Part shown: one piece after another, positions 35,992 to 44,864 of the stretch | Numbering within the stretch: position 1 is the first letter of the stretch | Layout of the letters: each line of letters begins with the position of its first letter | Assembly: GCF_030291075.1 (NCBI RefSeq) | Contig: NZ_CP127407.1 | Coordinates: 990,001-1,054,000, forward strand | Reading direction: 5' to 3' | DNA from: Stenotrophomonas sp. 57 | GTDB taxonomy: Bacteria; Pseudomonadota; Gammaproteobacteria; Xanthomonadales; Xanthomonadaceae | DNA length: 64,000 nt | Made by a program: the position numbers and the translations under genes | The notes under the pieces: model-generated | The model's input: only the letters and a program-made list of their open reading frames with translations | The model's database searches: none | What the model was told of the DNA's origin: nothing

Positions 35992-36537
35992 TCAGCGGTC
36001 GGCGGCCTTCAGCCACGGCGGCGACAGCGTCAGCAGCCGCGCATGCACCGGGCAGTCCTCGGCATGCGCCCCCGGCAGGTAGCCGAGGCTCATCAGGAAC
36101 TCGCCGGTGATCTCGCCACCGGTGAAGCGGAACGTCTTCTTGAACAGCTTCACCCAGTCGGCCTTGCTGCGCGGGTGATGCGCATCCAGCCACGCCGCGA
36201 AGCTGCCATGACTGGCCCGCAGCTGCTGGATCACCTGCGCGTTGTGGATGGCCGCCAGCACCTTCAGCCGGTTGCGGATGATGCCCGCGTCCGACAACAG
36301 GCGTTCGATGTCCTGCTCGGCATAGGCCGCCACGCGGTCCACATCGAAGCCGTCATAGGCTGCACGGAAACCCTCGCGTTTCTTCAGGATCGTTTCCCAG
36401 CTCAGGCCGGCCTGGTTGATCTCAAGCACCAGCCGTTCGAACAGCTCGCGCTCGTCACGCTGCGGGAAGCCGTACTCGTTGGCGTGGTAGTAGTCGTGCA
36501 CCGGATGGCCCGGGGCGATGAGGCAGTAACCGGACAC
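35992..36537 (-). CDS. tag: DNA-3-methyladenine glycosylase I
   Basis: 181 residues. Removes 3-methyladenine from alkylated DNA. Zinc-site residues C5, H18, H158 and C162 occur at the family spacing (YC..., YYHANEYG, GAHAEDC). NQAGLSWETILKKREGFRAAYDGFD with E39 forms the base pocket. It stands alone, divergent from yqgE. Confidence 0.92.
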   Translation of the reverse strand: MSGYCLIAPGHPVHDYYHANEYGFPQRDERELFERLVLEINQAGLSWETILKKREGFRAAYDGFDVDRVAAYAEQDIERLLSDAGIIRNRLKVLAAIHNAQVIQQLRASHGSFAAWLDAHHPRSKADWVKLFKKTFRFTGGEITGEFLMSLGYLPGAHAEDCPVHARLLTLSPPWLKAADR

Positions 36538-36625
36538 GTCGAACTCCTGCGCGGTGGGACGTCATTATGCGCGGCGTGACCGCCGGGTGGAGGCGCCCGG
36601 CGCGCCCAGCCGCTAGAATAGGGCC

Positions 36626-37192
36626 ATGCCCGTAACGCCGACCTCCCTTGCCGATCACCTGCTCGTCGCGCTGCCGTCGCTGCTCGACGCGACCTTTGCC
36701 CGCAGCGTTGCGCTGATCTGCCAGCACGACGAGAACGGGGCGATGGGCGTGCTGGTCAACCAGCCGTCCGAATACACGCTGGGTGAAGTGCTTGCGCAGA
36801 TGGATATCACCACCGGTGATGGCGACCTGCAGGCGCGCATGGTGCTCAACGGTGGTCCGGTGCATCCGGAACGCGGCTTCGTCATCCATGACGACGCACG
36901 GGCGTGGGATTCCAGCCTGACCGTGGGCGACGGCCTGTACCTGACCACCTCGCGCGACATCCTCGAAGCGATGGCACGTGGCGAAGGCCCGGCCAACGCT
37001 GTGGTAACCCTTGGCTGTGCCGGTTGGGGCGCGGGGCAGCTGGAAAGCGAGCTGTCCGAGAACAGCTGGCTGACCGTGCCGGCCGACGCCGAGCTGGTGT
37101 TCCAGCTGCCGCTGGAGCAGCGCTGGCAGGGAGCGGCCTCGCGTATCGGCGTGGACCTGTTCCGGCTGACGGATTACAGCGGCCATGTCTGA
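36626..37192 (+). CDS. yqgE: YqgE/AlgH-family protein
   Basis: 188 residues. The family motifs [32 protein letters not shown] and [14 protein letters not shown] are present. Function unresolved; it is almost always next to ruvX, which it overlaps here by 8 nt. Confidence 0.92.
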   Translation: MPVTPTSLADHLLVALPSLLDATFARSVALICQHDENGAMGVLVNQPSEYTLGEVLAQMDITTGDGDLQARMVLNGGPVHPERGFVIHDDARAWDSSLTVGDGLYLTTSRDILEAMARGEGPANAVVTLGCAGWGAGQLESELSENSWLTVPADAELVFQLPLEQRWQGAASRIGVDLFRLTDYSGHV

Positions 37193-37679
37193 GCCGGCCG
37201 CGCCCGCACCGATATCGCCTGCCCCGGCGATTCGCCGTGACGGTACCGTTCTGGGTTTCGATGTCGGCTCGCGACGGATCGGCGTGGCAATCGGCAGTGC
37301 GTTCGCGTCGCATGCGCGCGCAGTGGCCGTGGTCGATGTGCACGGCAACGGCCCGGACTGGACCGCGATCGAACGCCTGCTCAAGGAATGGAAGCCCGAC
37401 GGCCTGGTGGTCGGCGACCCGCTGACCCTGGATGGCCAGGACCAGCCCAACCGCAAGCGCGCGCAGGGCTTCGCCCGCCAGCTGCGGGAACGCTTCAAGC
37501 TGCCGGTGGTGATGATCGACGAGCGTTCCAGCTCGGTCGAGGCCGCCCGCCGCTTCGCTGTCGAGCGCGCCGAAGGGCGCAAGCGCCGCCGCGACGCGGC
37601 CGCCCTCGATGCCGTGGCTGCGGCGGTGATCATCGACCGCTGGCTGTCGTCCCCGGACGACGCCACCCCCATTCCCTGA
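37185..37679 (+). CDS. ruvX: Putative Holliday-junction resolvase / rRNA-processing nuclease RuvX
   Basis: 164 residues, RNase H-like fold. The first catalytic Asp is D26 in [27 protein letters not shown] and [10 protein letters not shown] follow. It is thought to work on branched DNA or in 16S rRNA 5' maturation. Lies between yqgE and pyrB, a classic order. Confidence 0.93.
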   Translation: MSEPAAPAPISPAPAIRRDGTVLGFDVGSRRIGVAIGSAFASHARAVAVVDVHGNGPDWTAIERLLKEWKPDGLVVGDPLTLDGQDQPNRKRAQGFARQLRERFKLPVVMIDERSSSVEAARRFAVERAEGRKRRRDAAALDAVAAAVIIDRWLSSPDDATPIP

Positions 37680-37694
37680 CTGCCCGACACCGCC

Positions 37695-38645
37695 ATGACC
37701 GCCCAGCAAATCGATGCCTCCGGACGCCTGCGCCATCTGCTGACCCTGGAGGGCCTGCCGCGCGAAACCCTGCTGCAGCTGCTCGACCGCGCCGGGCAGA
37801 TCCGCGATGCTGCGGTCGGCCGCGTCGGCAACAAGCGCCACGTTCTGGGCGGTTCGGCGGTATGCACGCTGTTCTTCGAACCGTCCACCCGCACCCGCAG
37901 TTCGTTCCAGCTGGCCGCGCAGCGCCTGGGCGCCGACGTGCTGAACTTCGATGCCTCGACCTCGTCCACGCGCAAGGGCGAAACCGCCTGCGACACGCTG
38001 CGCAACCTGGAAGCGATGGGCGTGCGCGGTTTCGTCGTGCGCCATCCCGATGACGGTGCCGTGGCCGCACTGGCCGACGCGGCGGGCGAGGGCACTGCGC
38101 TGATCAACGCCGGTGACGGCCGCAGTTCGCACCCGACCCAGGGCCTGCTGGACATGCTGACCCTGCGCCAGGCCAAGGGCCCGGATTTCTCGAAGCTGAA
38201 GGTGGTGATCGTCGGCGACGTGAAGCACTCGCGCGTGGCCCGCACCGACCTGCACGCGCTGCGCACGCTGGGCGTGGGCGAGATCCGCGTGTGCGGCCCG
38301 CAGTCGCTGCTGCCGGACGACGAGACGCTGAAGGGCTGCGTGGTCGGCGATGATTTCGATGCGATGCTGGAAGGCGTCGACGCGTTGATGATGCTGCGCC
38401 TGCAACGCGAGCGCATGGAAGAAGGCCTGGTGCCGTCGCTGGAGCAGTACCACGCTCAGTACGGCCTGACCAATGAGCGCCTGGCACGTGCCGGCAAGGA
38501 TGCGGCGGTGCTGCACCCGGGCCCGATCAACCGCGGCGTGGAAGTGACCGACGAGGTGGCCGACGGCCCGCAGTCGTGGGTGCTGCGCCAGGTCGCCAAC
38601 GGCGTCGCCGTGCGCATGGCCGTGCTGGAAACCCTGCTGGGCTGA
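37695..38645 (+). CDS. pyrB: Aspartate carbamoyltransferase catalytic subunit
   Basis: 316 residues. Carbamoyl phosphate plus aspartate gives carbamoyl-aspartate in pyrimidine synthesis. The carbamoyl-phosphate motif STRTR (64-68, within FFEPSTRTRSSF), and the C-terminal HPGPINRGVEV, are present. Begins 15 nt after ruvX. No pyrI follows, so it is probably the unregulated or PyrC'-partnered type. Confidence 0.95.
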   Translation: MTAQQIDASGRLRHLLTLEGLPRETLLQLLDRAGQIRDAAVGRVGNKRHVLGGSAVCTLFFEPSTRTRSSFQLAAQRLGADVLNFDASTSSTRKGETACDTLRNLEAMGVRGFVVRHPDDGAVAALADAAGEGTALINAGDGRSSHPTQGLLDMLTLRQAKGPDFSKLKVVIVGDVKHSRVARTDLHALRTLGVGEIRVCGPQSLLPDDETLKGCVVGDDFDAMLEGVDALMMLRLQRERMEEGLVPSLEQYHAQYGLTNERLARAGKDAAVLHPGPINRGVEVTDEVADGPQSWVLRQVANGVAVRMAVLETLLG

Positions 38646-38652
38646 TCGCTCT

Positions 38653-38677
38653 GGTGGGTGCCAACCTTGGTTGGCAC
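38653..38677. repeat. REP upstream of the RAYT gene
   Basis: GGTGGGT head, then GTGCCAACC (38658-38666), TT, GGTTGGCAC (38669-38677). It is one of the two REPs that flank the RAYT gene and is in opposite orientation to those at its end. Confidence 0.85.
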
Positions 38678-38719
38678 TGGCCTACCCGGGCGAAGGTGAA
38701 TTCCTGATGTCCAGCGAAC

Positions 38720-39385
38720 ATGCGCCCGCCCATGCTGTTCTGCATGAACAGCACCCGTCTCCTGCTAGGCCGTCATTCCAGTATCGGCCAGAGCTACATC
38801 CTCACCACGAACGTGCATGACCGGGCGGCTCTGTTCGCCAATGACGCCGTTGCGGTTACCGCCATCCAGCAGTTCCAGCGTCTGGATCTGGAAGGTCTGA
38901 CCCATTCGATCGCCTACGTGGTCATGCCGGATCACATCCACTGGTTGATGCAGCTGCGCGCTGCATCGCTCGACGTTGTCATGAAGCGCTTCACGTCGCG
39001 TACGGCGGTGTACACAAACAGGGTACTGGGCAGGGTGGGGCGCTTCTGGCAGTCCTGCTATCACGATCACGCGATCCGCTCTGATGAATCGCTGTTCCGG
39101 CACGCAATGTATGTGATGGCGAATCCGATCAGGGCGGGGCTGGCAACGCAGCTTGGCGAGTACCCGCATGCGTGGTGTGAGTGGGAACTCGAGGGTTCCT
39201 GTGCCAAGGCGGAGTTCATGGGGCGGACAGATAGTGCCAACCAAGGTTGGCACCCACCGAAAGCAGGTTCCAACCTTAGTGGGTACCTACCCAAACCAGG
39301 CTCCAACCTTGGTGGGCAACCACCGGACGTTGTGGTTCAACGCTTCTGCTTGAACAGCCAATCCCACACCGCCGGGTCCGCGTAG
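38720..39385 (+). CDS. REP-associated tyrosine transposase (RAYT)
   Basis: 221 residues from ATG 38720 (38732 and 38744 are alternatives). A Y1 HUH nuclease domain: H72 and H74 in VMPDHIHWLM hold the metal, and Y114 in FWQSCYHDHAIRSDE is the likely nucleophile. It is a single-copy domesticated transposase thought to spread or process REP sequences. REPs of GTGGGTGCC type lie on both sides. The last 45 or so residues (NQGWHPPKAG...GGQPP) are translated REPs, not protein-like sequence, and the gene ends inside the 3' end of the opposing esterase gene. Confidence 0.88.
   Translation: MRPPMLFCMNSTRLLLGRHSSIGQSYILTTNVHDRAALFANDAVAVTAIQQFQRLDLEGLTHSIAYVVMPDHIHWLMQLRAASLDVVMKRFTSRTAVYTNRVLGRVGRFWQSCYHDHAIRSDESLFRHAMYVMANPIRAGLATQLGEYPHAWCEWELEGSCAKAEFMGRTDSANQGWHPPKAGSNLSGYLPKPGSNLGGQPPDVVVQRFCLNSQSHTAGSA
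39234..39324. repeat. Three REPs in a row inside the RAYT 3' end
   Basis: Unit 1 is a full stem GTGCCAACC/GGTTGGCAC (39234-39253) with CCACC. Units 2 (about 39265-39291) and 3 (about 39299-39324) are decayed direct repeats (TCCAACCTTRGTGGG). They are inverted relative to the upstream REP. Confidence 0.8.
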
Positions 39386-40131
39386 GTGGCATCCCAGGCG
39401 TTGTGGTTGCCTTCCGGGTACTCGGTATAGCGCACGTCAGGTGCGTTGACGCCCTGGAAGGCCGCGTACAGCCTGCGATCGTCCTCCGGTGGGACCACGT
39501 CATCCAGTGCGCCGTGGAAGATCCAGATCGGGGTGTGCCGCAGGCGCTGGGCGATGACCGCATACGGGTCGGCTTCGTGGGCCACCTGCTCGACGAACAG
39601 GGTCGGTCGCCTCGAGCGCGGTGCGAACACGGCACCGCATACCGGCACGATCGCAGCAAAGCGACGTGGATCGTCCAGTGCGATGTTCCAGCTGCCGTAG
39701 CCGCCCATCGACATGCCGGTCAGGTACTGGCGTGCCGGATCGGCATCGAACTCGGCAATGGCGGCATCCAGCGCGGCCACGGCCATGCGGTTGTTGCGAC
39801 CGCTCCACTCTGAATGCCGGGGAGCCTGCGGGAACACCACCAGCGCAGGGAAGTCGGGGTGCTCGCGCAGGTAAGGGCCCAGTCCCGCGTACGTCTGCTT
39901 GACGCCATCGCCGCCGCGCTCGCCCGAGCCGTGCAGGAACAGCACGACCGGCAGCGAGCCCGGCGTGCGCGCCGATGCCGCCGGAATGAACACCTGGTAG
40001 TAGGCCGTTTCGCCATCCACCTTCACTGCGCGGGCCTCGAAGCGTCCGCGCGCGCTGTCCGGCAGCGAGGCACAGCCCGTCATCATCAGAAAGGCCAGCA
40101 TCGGCAGCCAGCGTGACATCGAACGGACCAT
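39337..40131 (-). CDS. Lipoprotein alpha/beta-hydrolase (esterase/phospholipase type)
   Basis: 264 residues. Lipobox MMTGC with C20. The hydrolase has FLHGSGERGGDG (oxyanion region), the nucleophile S141 in GMSMGG, an Asp in HGALDDVVP (210/211) and H243 in GNHNAWD. It resembles PlpD-independent 'predicted peptidase' esterases with a long oxyanion loop. Secreted to the envelope. It converges with and overlaps the RAYT gene by 49 nt. Confidence 0.88.
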   Translation of the reverse strand: MVRSMSRWLPMLAFLMMTGCASLPDSARGRFEARAVKVDGETAYYQVFIPAASARTPGSLPVVLFLHGSGERGGDGVKQTYAGLGPYLREHPDFPALVVFPQAPRHSEWSGRNNRMAVAALDAAIAEFDADPARQYLTGMSMGGYGSWNIALDDPRRFAAIVPVCGAVFAPRSRRPTLFVEQVAHEADPYAVIAQRLRHTPIWIFHGALDDVVPPEDDRRLYAAFQGVNAPDVRYTEYPEGNHNAWDATYADPAVWDWLFKQKR

Positions 40132-40202
40132 GGGCGTTTCCGAGGCGGTAGGGTCACCCGCATCGTAGCCCGGCGTGGGTCAACGCAGCATCATGCGCCG
40201 CG

Positions 40203-40469
40203 TCACTCCGGCCGCGGAAAACTGGCGATGATGTCCAGCTGCTCCTGTGCTTCGGCATTGCCGTCGGCAGCGGCGGCCTGCACCTGCGCGATGTCCGGGT
40301 GCAGCACCACCAGCAGCGGGTTCTCGCAGACCGGGCAGTCGTACTCGGTGGCGTCCTCGTCCAGCTCCATTTCCATGGCGCGCGAGCTGCCCTTCCATTC
40401 ACAGGCCGGGCAGGTGTGCTGCTGATCGCGCCAGCCGGGTTGGAAGTAGTTTTCGATCGTGGTTGCCAT
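40203..40469 (-). CDS. CPXCG-motif cysteine-rich protein
   Basis: 88 residues. Two CPxC knuckles (C20/C23 and C45/C48) make a zinc ribbon, followed by an acidic tail. The family is named for this motif; the function is unknown. Confidence 0.75.
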   Translation of the reverse strand: MATTIENYFQPGWRDQQHTCPACEWKGSSRAMEMELDEDATEYDCPVCENPLLVVLHPDIAQVQAAAADGNAEAQEQLDIIASFPRPE

Positions 40470-40487
40470 AGGGATTCAGTTGGGGAC

Positions 40488-40520
40488 GGGTCAGAGCCCC
40501 GCGTTGCGCGGATCCGACCC
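40488..40520. repeat. Degenerate gggtc...gaccc palindrome
   Basis: GGGTCAGAGCCCCGCG/CGCGGATCCGACCC around TTG. The outer bases match the class at 1875, 42004 and 44563, but the A/T-rich top is replaced by GCG. It lies between mgtE and the CPXCG gene. Confidence 0.55.
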
Positions 40521-40528
40521 TGCAGGGA

Positions 40529-41890
40529 TCAGTGCAGCAGCACCAGAGTGGCCAGGCCTAGGAAGGTGAAGAAGCCCATCGAGTCGGTCACGGCGGTCAG
40601 GAAGATGCCGCTGGCCAGCGCTGGGTCGAAGCCGAAGCGTTTCAGCGTCAACGGCACCAGCACGCCCGCCAAGGCAGCGAACAGGAGGTTGCAGGTCAAT
40701 GCGATGGCAATCACCGCGGACAACCCGGGCGAGTGGAACCAGGCCAGCACGATCAGCCCCAGCACCGAACCCAGCATCACGCCGTTCAGCAGCGCGACCC
40801 GCACTTCCTTCCACAGCAGGGTGCGGGCGTTGGAGGCGCCCACCTGACCCAGCGCCAGGCCGCGCACCATCAGTGCCAGCACCTGGGTACCGGCGTTGCC
40901 GCCGAGGCCGGCGACGATCGGCATCAGCACCGCCAGCGCCACCAGTTTGTCGATCGTGCCTTCGAAATGGCCGACCACGCTGGAGGCCAGGAAGGCCGTG
41001 CACAGGTTGACCGACAGCCACATCAGGCGGCGACGCATCGCGCGCCAGACCGGGCTGAACAGATCCTCGTCCTCGTCCAGACCGGCGGCGCCGAGCGCCT
41101 GGTGCTCGGCCTGGCCGCGGATGATGTCGACCACGTCATCGATGGTGATGCGGCCGATCAGGATGTTGTTGTCATCCACCACCGGCGCGGAGATCCAGTC
41201 ATGGTCGGAGAACTGGCGGGCGACTTCCTGGTCGCTTTCGCCGACGTCGATGGCCGGCTGCTCGTCGTCGATCAGGCGGTTGATCGGGGTGGTGTCCTCG
41301 TGGGTTACCAGTGCTGCCAGCGACACCCGGCCGAGGTACTGGTGGCGGCGGCTGACCACGAACAGGTGGTCGGTGTGGTCCGGCAGTTCACCGCGCAGGC
41401 GCAGGTAGCGCAGCACCACGTCGACGTTGACGTCGGCGCGCACGGTCACCACGTCCGGGTTCATCAGGCGGCCGGCGCTGTCCTCGGGATAGGACAGCAC
41501 CTGTTCCAGGCGCTCGCGGTTCTCGCGGTCCATCGACTTGAGGACCTCGTCGATGACCGTGTCCGGCAGGTCCTCGACCAGGTCGGCCAGATCGTCGATG
41601 TCCAGGTCTTCGACCGCAGCGATGATCTCGTCCGGGTCCATGTCGGCGAGCAGGCTTTCGCGCACGTCCTCGCCGACGTGGACCAGCACCTCACCGTCAT
41701 CTTCCGGATCGACCAGGCCCCACACCACCTCGCGCTTGCCCGGCGGCAGCGACTCGAGCAGGTTGCCGATCTCGGCCGGGGCCAGGGTGTTGACCAGGCG
41801 ACGCACCGGGCCCAGCCGGCCGCTGTCCAGTGCATCGGACAACATCCGCAGTTGGCGCGCAGTCTTGTCGTGGCGTACAGCTTCAGCCAT
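40529..41890 (-). CDS. mgtE: MgtE-family magnesium transporter
   Basis: 453 residues. N-terminal helical domain (FSDHDW..., LLESLPPGKREVVWG, ADMDPDEIIAAVEDLD), two CBS domains (about 130-250), then five membrane spans (about 285-450) with VGGNAGTQ-like GGNAGTQVLALMVRGLALGQV lining the pore. The cytoplasmic part senses Mg. It lies downstream of the PTS genes in the same direction, separated by a palindrome. Confidence 0.95.
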   Translation of the reverse strand: MAEAVRHDKTARQLRMLSDALDSGRLGPVRRLVNTLAPAEIGNLLESLPPGKREVVWGLVDPEDDGEVLVHVGEDVRESLLADMDPDEIIAAVEDLDIDDLADLVEDLPDTVIDEVLKSMDRENRERLEQVLSYPEDSAGRLMNPDVVTVRADVNVDVVLRYLRLRGELPDHTDHLFVVSRRHQYLGRVSLAALVTHEDTTPINRLIDDEQPAIDVGESDQEVARQFSDHDWISAPVVDDNNILIGRITIDDVVDIIRGQAEHQALGAAGLDEDEDLFSPVWRAMRRRLMWLSVNLCTAFLASSVVGHFEGTIDKLVALAVLMPIVAGLGGNAGTQVLALMVRGLALGQVGASNARTLLWKEVRVALLNGVMLGSVLGLIVLAWFHSPGLSAVIAIALTCNLLFAALAGVLVPLTLKRFGFDPALASGIFLTAVTDSMGFFTFLGLATLVLLH

Positions 41891-42003
41891 CGCAGCTCCC
41901 GCGGGGATAAGAAAAGCCGCGATCCCGGCAAGGATGCGGCAACAGGGGTGTTCAGCGCGTCATTATCGCAAGGGGATGTTTCAACGCATAGCCGCCGGGC
42001 AAA

Positions 42004-42044
42004 GGGGTCAGATCCCTTTTCCTGCGGCAAAGGGATCTGACCCC
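42004..42044. repeat. Dispersed palindrome, gggtcagatccctttt class, copy 2
   Basis: Perfect 16-bp arms at 42004-42019 and 42029-42044 with a TCCTGCGGC loop. The clearest copy of the class. It lies between EI and mgtE and probably separates their transcripts. Confidence 0.8.
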
Positions 42045-42057
42045 GCCAGACCGCGCG

Positions 42058-43827
42058 TCAGGGCGTATCGGCTACCAGCGCCAGCCAGCGCTCGATGGCG
42101 CGGCGGTCGCGCGCGGCCAGCAGCTTGGGTGCGCGCGTGCGCAATGTCGCCAGGTCGGCCTCGCGGATGGCGCGGCGAACCTCCAGCAGCGTGCCCGGGT
42201 GCAGGCTGAATTCGGTCAGGCCCAGTGCCAGCAGCAGCGGTGTCATCCGCGCATCGCCGGCCATCTCGCCGCAGACCGCCACCGGGATGCGATGCCGCGC
42301 GCCGGTCTCGATCACCATCTGCAGCAGCCGCAGCACCGCCGGGTGCAACGGCGAATACAACTCACCCAGCGCTTCGTTGTTGCGGTCGGCCGCCAGCAGG
42401 TACTGCACCAGGTCGTTGGTGCCGATCGACAGGAAGTCGACCAGGTCGATGAAGCTCTCCAGCGCCAGTGCAGCGGCCGGGACTTCGATCATCGCGCCCA
42501 GTGGCACGTGGTCGGATACCAGGTGGCCTTCGCTGCGCAGCTGTTCGGTCAGCTTGAGCATGCGCCGGCGCACTGCCAGCAGTTCCTCGCGGGTGCTGAC
42601 CATCGGCACCAGCACCCGCAGCTTGCCGTAGGCCGAGGCACGCAGGATCGCACGCAGCTGGGTGTCGGCCACCTTCGGTCGCGCCAGCGACAGGCGCACG
42701 CCGCGCAGGCCCAATGCGGGATTCTCCTCGTTGCTCAGGGTCAGGCCGGTGCGATCAGCCTTGTCCGCACCCAGGTCCAGGGTGCGGATGGTGACCGGTC
42801 GCCCGCTCATGCCCAGGGCGGCATCGCGGTAGGTCTGGAACTGCTCTTCTTCGTCGGGCAGCTCGTTGCGCTGCAGGAACAGGAATTCGGTGCGGTACAG
42901 GCCCAGGCCGTGGGCGCCCAGCGCATGCGCCTGTGTCACATCCTCCAGCGATTCGGCATTGGCCAGCAGGGCGATGTCGACCTGGTCGCGGGTGCGGCTG
43001 GGCTTGCTGCGCAGGCGGCCAAGCTCGCGCTGTTCGCGCGCGTGTTCCTTCAATCGCGCGCGGTAGTCGCGCAGATTGTCGGCCTGCGGATTGGCGGTGA
43101 TGCTGCCGTCGGCGCCATCGATGATCAGCACGTCGCCGTCGGCAACGCGGCTGAGCAGCTGCGGCACGTTGACGATCAAGGGCAGATGCAGGCTGCGCGC
43201 GAGGATCGCGCTGTGCGACAGCGCGCTGCCGGCGGCGGTGACGATGCCGACCACGCCCTGTGCCTGCAGCTGGGCCAGTTCCGAAGGTGCGATGTTGTCG
43301 CAGACCAGGATTTCCCCGGCCAGGCCCTTGACCGCAGGTGGGCGCTCGGGCTGCAGGAAGGCATGGATGCGGCCGATCACATGGTCGAGGTCGTCCATGC
43401 GGCTTTTCAGGTAGGCATCGTCCATGCCGTCGAAGACCTTGGCCAGCCGGTCGCGCTGCAGGCGCAACGCGTAGCCGGCGCTGTACGGACCGCTGCGGAT
43501 CAGCTCATCCAGGCCATACAGCAGCTCGGGATCATCCAGCAGCAGCGCGTGCAGGTCGAGGAACTCGCCCACTTCCTGGTTCAGTGCACCGTGCAGGCGC
43601 TGGCGCAGCTCGTGCATTTCCGTGCGTGCGGCATCCACCGCCCGGTGCAGGCGGGCCAGTTCGGCCTCGATCTGGTTGGCGGCAACGCGCTGCTCGGCCA
43701 CTTCCAGTGCATGCGGCAGGCGCACGCGGGCGCGGCCCATTGCCGTGCCGCGGGCGGCACCATGGCCGGCCAGCAGCAGTACCGGCCGTTGGCCGGAAGG
43801 GGGCTGGCCGGCGCGTGCGCGTGGCAC
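42058..43827 (-). CDS. ptsI: PTS enzyme I
   Basis: 589 residues. Takes phosphate from PEP and passes it to HPr. Phospho-histidine H205 in GSALSHSAILARS; PEP-site motifs LGLYRTEFLFLQR, TLDLGADK, GLRGVRLSLARP, EVPAAALALE and SIGTNDLVQY; C-terminal CGEMAGD with the active Cys. No GAF domain is present, so it is a standard EI, not PtsP. No sugar EIIBC gene adjoins, pointing to regulation. Confidence 0.93.
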   Translation of the reverse strand: MPRARAGQPPSGQRPVLLLAGHGAARGTAMGRARVRLPHALEVAEQRVAANQIEAELARLHRAVDAARTEMHELRQRLHGALNQEVGEFLDLHALLLDDPELLYGLDELIRSGPYSAGYALRLQRDRLAKVFDGMDDAYLKSRMDDLDHVIGRIHAFLQPERPPAVKGLAGEILVCDNIAPSELAQLQAQGVVGIVTAAGSALSHSAILARSLHLPLIVNVPQLLSRVADGDVLIIDGADGSITANPQADNLRDYRARLKEHAREQRELGRLRSKPSRTRDQVDIALLANAESLEDVTQAHALGAHGLGLYRTEFLFLQRNELPDEEEQFQTYRDAALGMSGRPVTIRTLDLGADKADRTGLTLSNEENPALGLRGVRLSLARPKVADTQLRAILRASAYGKLRVLVPMVSTREELLAVRRRMLKLTEQLRSEGHLVSDHVPLGAMIEVPAAALALESFIDLVDFLSIGTNDLVQYLLAADRNNEALGELYSPLHPAVLRLLQMVIETGARHRIPVAVCGEMAGDARMTPLLLALGLTEFSLHPGTLLEVRRAIREADLATLRTRAPKLLAARDRRAIERWLALVADTP

Positions 43828-43829
43828 GC

Positions 43830-44099
43830 TCAGCTGTCCTCGTCGAAACGGCGTTCGAACAGGCCGACCACCGCCTCCATCGCGGCAGCTTCGTCCTCGC
43901 CGTTGATGCGCACGGTGACCGGAGTGCCCTGGCCGGCGGCCAGCAGCATCACGCCCATGATGCTCTTGGCGTTGATCTCACGGCCCTTGGCGGCCATGGT
44001 CACGTTGCAGCGGAACGGCGCCAGGGTCTGCACCAGTTTGGCGGTGGCCCGGGCATGCAGGCCCAGGCGGTTGCTCACGGTGAGTTCTCGTTCAAGCAT
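43830..44099 (-). CDS. ptsH: Phosphocarrier protein HPr
   Basis: 89 residues. H15 (RLGLHARA) is the PEP-phosphate site and S46 (AKSIMGVMLLA) is the HprK target. Both sites are intact, so it can be regulated by the kinase encoded 1.7 kb upstream. It overlaps the EIIA-Man gene by 8 nt and ends 2 nt before EI. Confidence 0.95.
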   Translation of the reverse strand: MLERELTVSNRLGLHARATAKLVQTLAPFRCNVTMAAKGREINAKSIMGVMLLAAGQGTPVTVRINGEDEAAAMEAVVGLFERRFDEDS

Positions 44100-44484
44100 C
44101 GTCGACTATCGCTCCATTACGGGTACCCGCCGCGGCTGTGGCAGGCAGTTGATCCAGTCCCTGTTCCGGATAATTCATCACCCGCAGCAACATCGGCAGG
44201 CTCAGCGCCGACACCCGGCGAACCGGGGTCCCCAGCCGGGCCAGCTGCCCGGCGAGGTTGGCGGGGCTGGCGCCGTACAGGTCGGTCAGGATCAGCACAC
44301 CTTCACCGCCATCGACCCGCCGCAGCGCGGCCGAGGCAAGCGGGAGAAGAGCGTCCAGGTCTGCGTCGAACGGTACTTCGAAAGCTTCGGTTTTCAGCGG
44401 CAGATGCCGCAGGAGCCGGGTCGCCACGTCAAGCAGGGCGGTCCCGACCCCGGGATGTGTTACGAGGAGAATGCCACAGGTCAT
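44092..44484 (-). CDS. PTS EIIA component, mannose type
   Basis: 130 residues. GILLVTHPGVG with phospho-site H10 and ILTDLYGASPANLA match the EIIA-Man fold. No EIIB, C or D lies nearby, so it is an orphan EIIA accepting phosphate from HPr. Such orphans are usual next to HprK and HPr in proteobacteria without mannose transport, with a regulatory role. Confidence 0.9.
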   Translation of the reverse strand: MTCGILLVTHPGVGTALLDVATRLLRHLPLKTEAFEVPFDADLDALLPLASAALRRVDGGEGVLILTDLYGASPANLAGQLARLGTPVRRVSALSLPMLLRVMNYPEQGLDQLPATAAAGTRNGAIVDDA

Positions 44485-44562
44485 TACTGCACGTTAACAG
44501 GTCAAGGTGAATTGGCGATAGCAGCAGGAGAGGGGCACTGTGTCCCGTATTCAGCGTTGCCA

Positions 44563-44601
44563 GGGTCAGAGCCCTTTTTCTCTGGAAAAGGGATCCGACC
44601 C
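44563..44601. repeat. Dispersed palindrome, gggtcagatccctttt class, copy 3
   Basis: Arms 44563-44578 and 44586-44601 (15 of 16 complementary) around TCTCTGG. It lies in the 437-nt spacer between rapZ and EIIA-Man. Confidence 0.75.
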
Positions 44602-44631
44602 CATGCGTTTTTCGATGCCTGACCGGGACTC

Positions 44632-44675
44632 ATCCACGCATGGCGTGGATCTGCCGTGTCGACCAAGGTCGACAC
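44632..44675. repeat. Two palindromes (GCGTGGAT and GTGTCGACC types)
   Basis: ATCCACGC/GCGTGGAT (44632-44650) and GTGTCGACC/GGTCGACAC (44656-44675). The second equals, in inverse orientation, the one at 62864-62882 and belongs to the extended hairpin element. Confidence 0.75.
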
Positions 44676-44730
44676 CCGCCAACAGCAGCACACAATAGCG
44701 TCCCGACAGATCGCAGGAATCTGTCGAAGG

Positions 44731-44830
44731 CGGGGTGGGTCAGCAAGCGGGGGGGGGGGAGCCGCATGGATGCGGCGACCGAGCTTACAGGGACGTACTT
44801 GCAGCGTCCCCCGCTTGCTGACGCACCCCG
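44731..44830. repeat. Long covarying hairpin, copy B
   Basis: 23-nt arms at 44731-44753 and 44808-44830 pair at 22 of 23 positions. The 54-nt loop, read on the minus strand, matches copy A except for a few bases (ACGCTGCAAGTACGTCC, then GTAAGCTCGGTCGCCGCATC). The stem core is CAGCAAGC/GCTTGCTG here but CCGGTTGC/GCAACCGG in copy A. Similarity to A extends outside the stem to 44656-44866. An 11-G run at 44749-44759 is present. The rest of the rapZ-EIIA spacer holds only other palindromes. Confidence 0.85.
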
Positions 44831-44864
44831 TCACCCGGGGAATGCCGGCTTTTGACGTTGCTTC

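Noticed and set aside
38720..39385. RAYT as an active IS200/IS605 insertion sequence
   Set aside because: No tnpB, no subterminal IS ends; it is a single RAYT gene with REPs, a domesticated group.
41891..42003. Magnesium riboswitch before mgtE
   Set aside because: The short leader shows no M-box-like set of helices that I can recognise.
42199..44622. 807-codon open frame on the plus strand
   Set aside because: Covers EI, HPr and EIIA-Man in antisense and continues into repeats; no protein-like motif.
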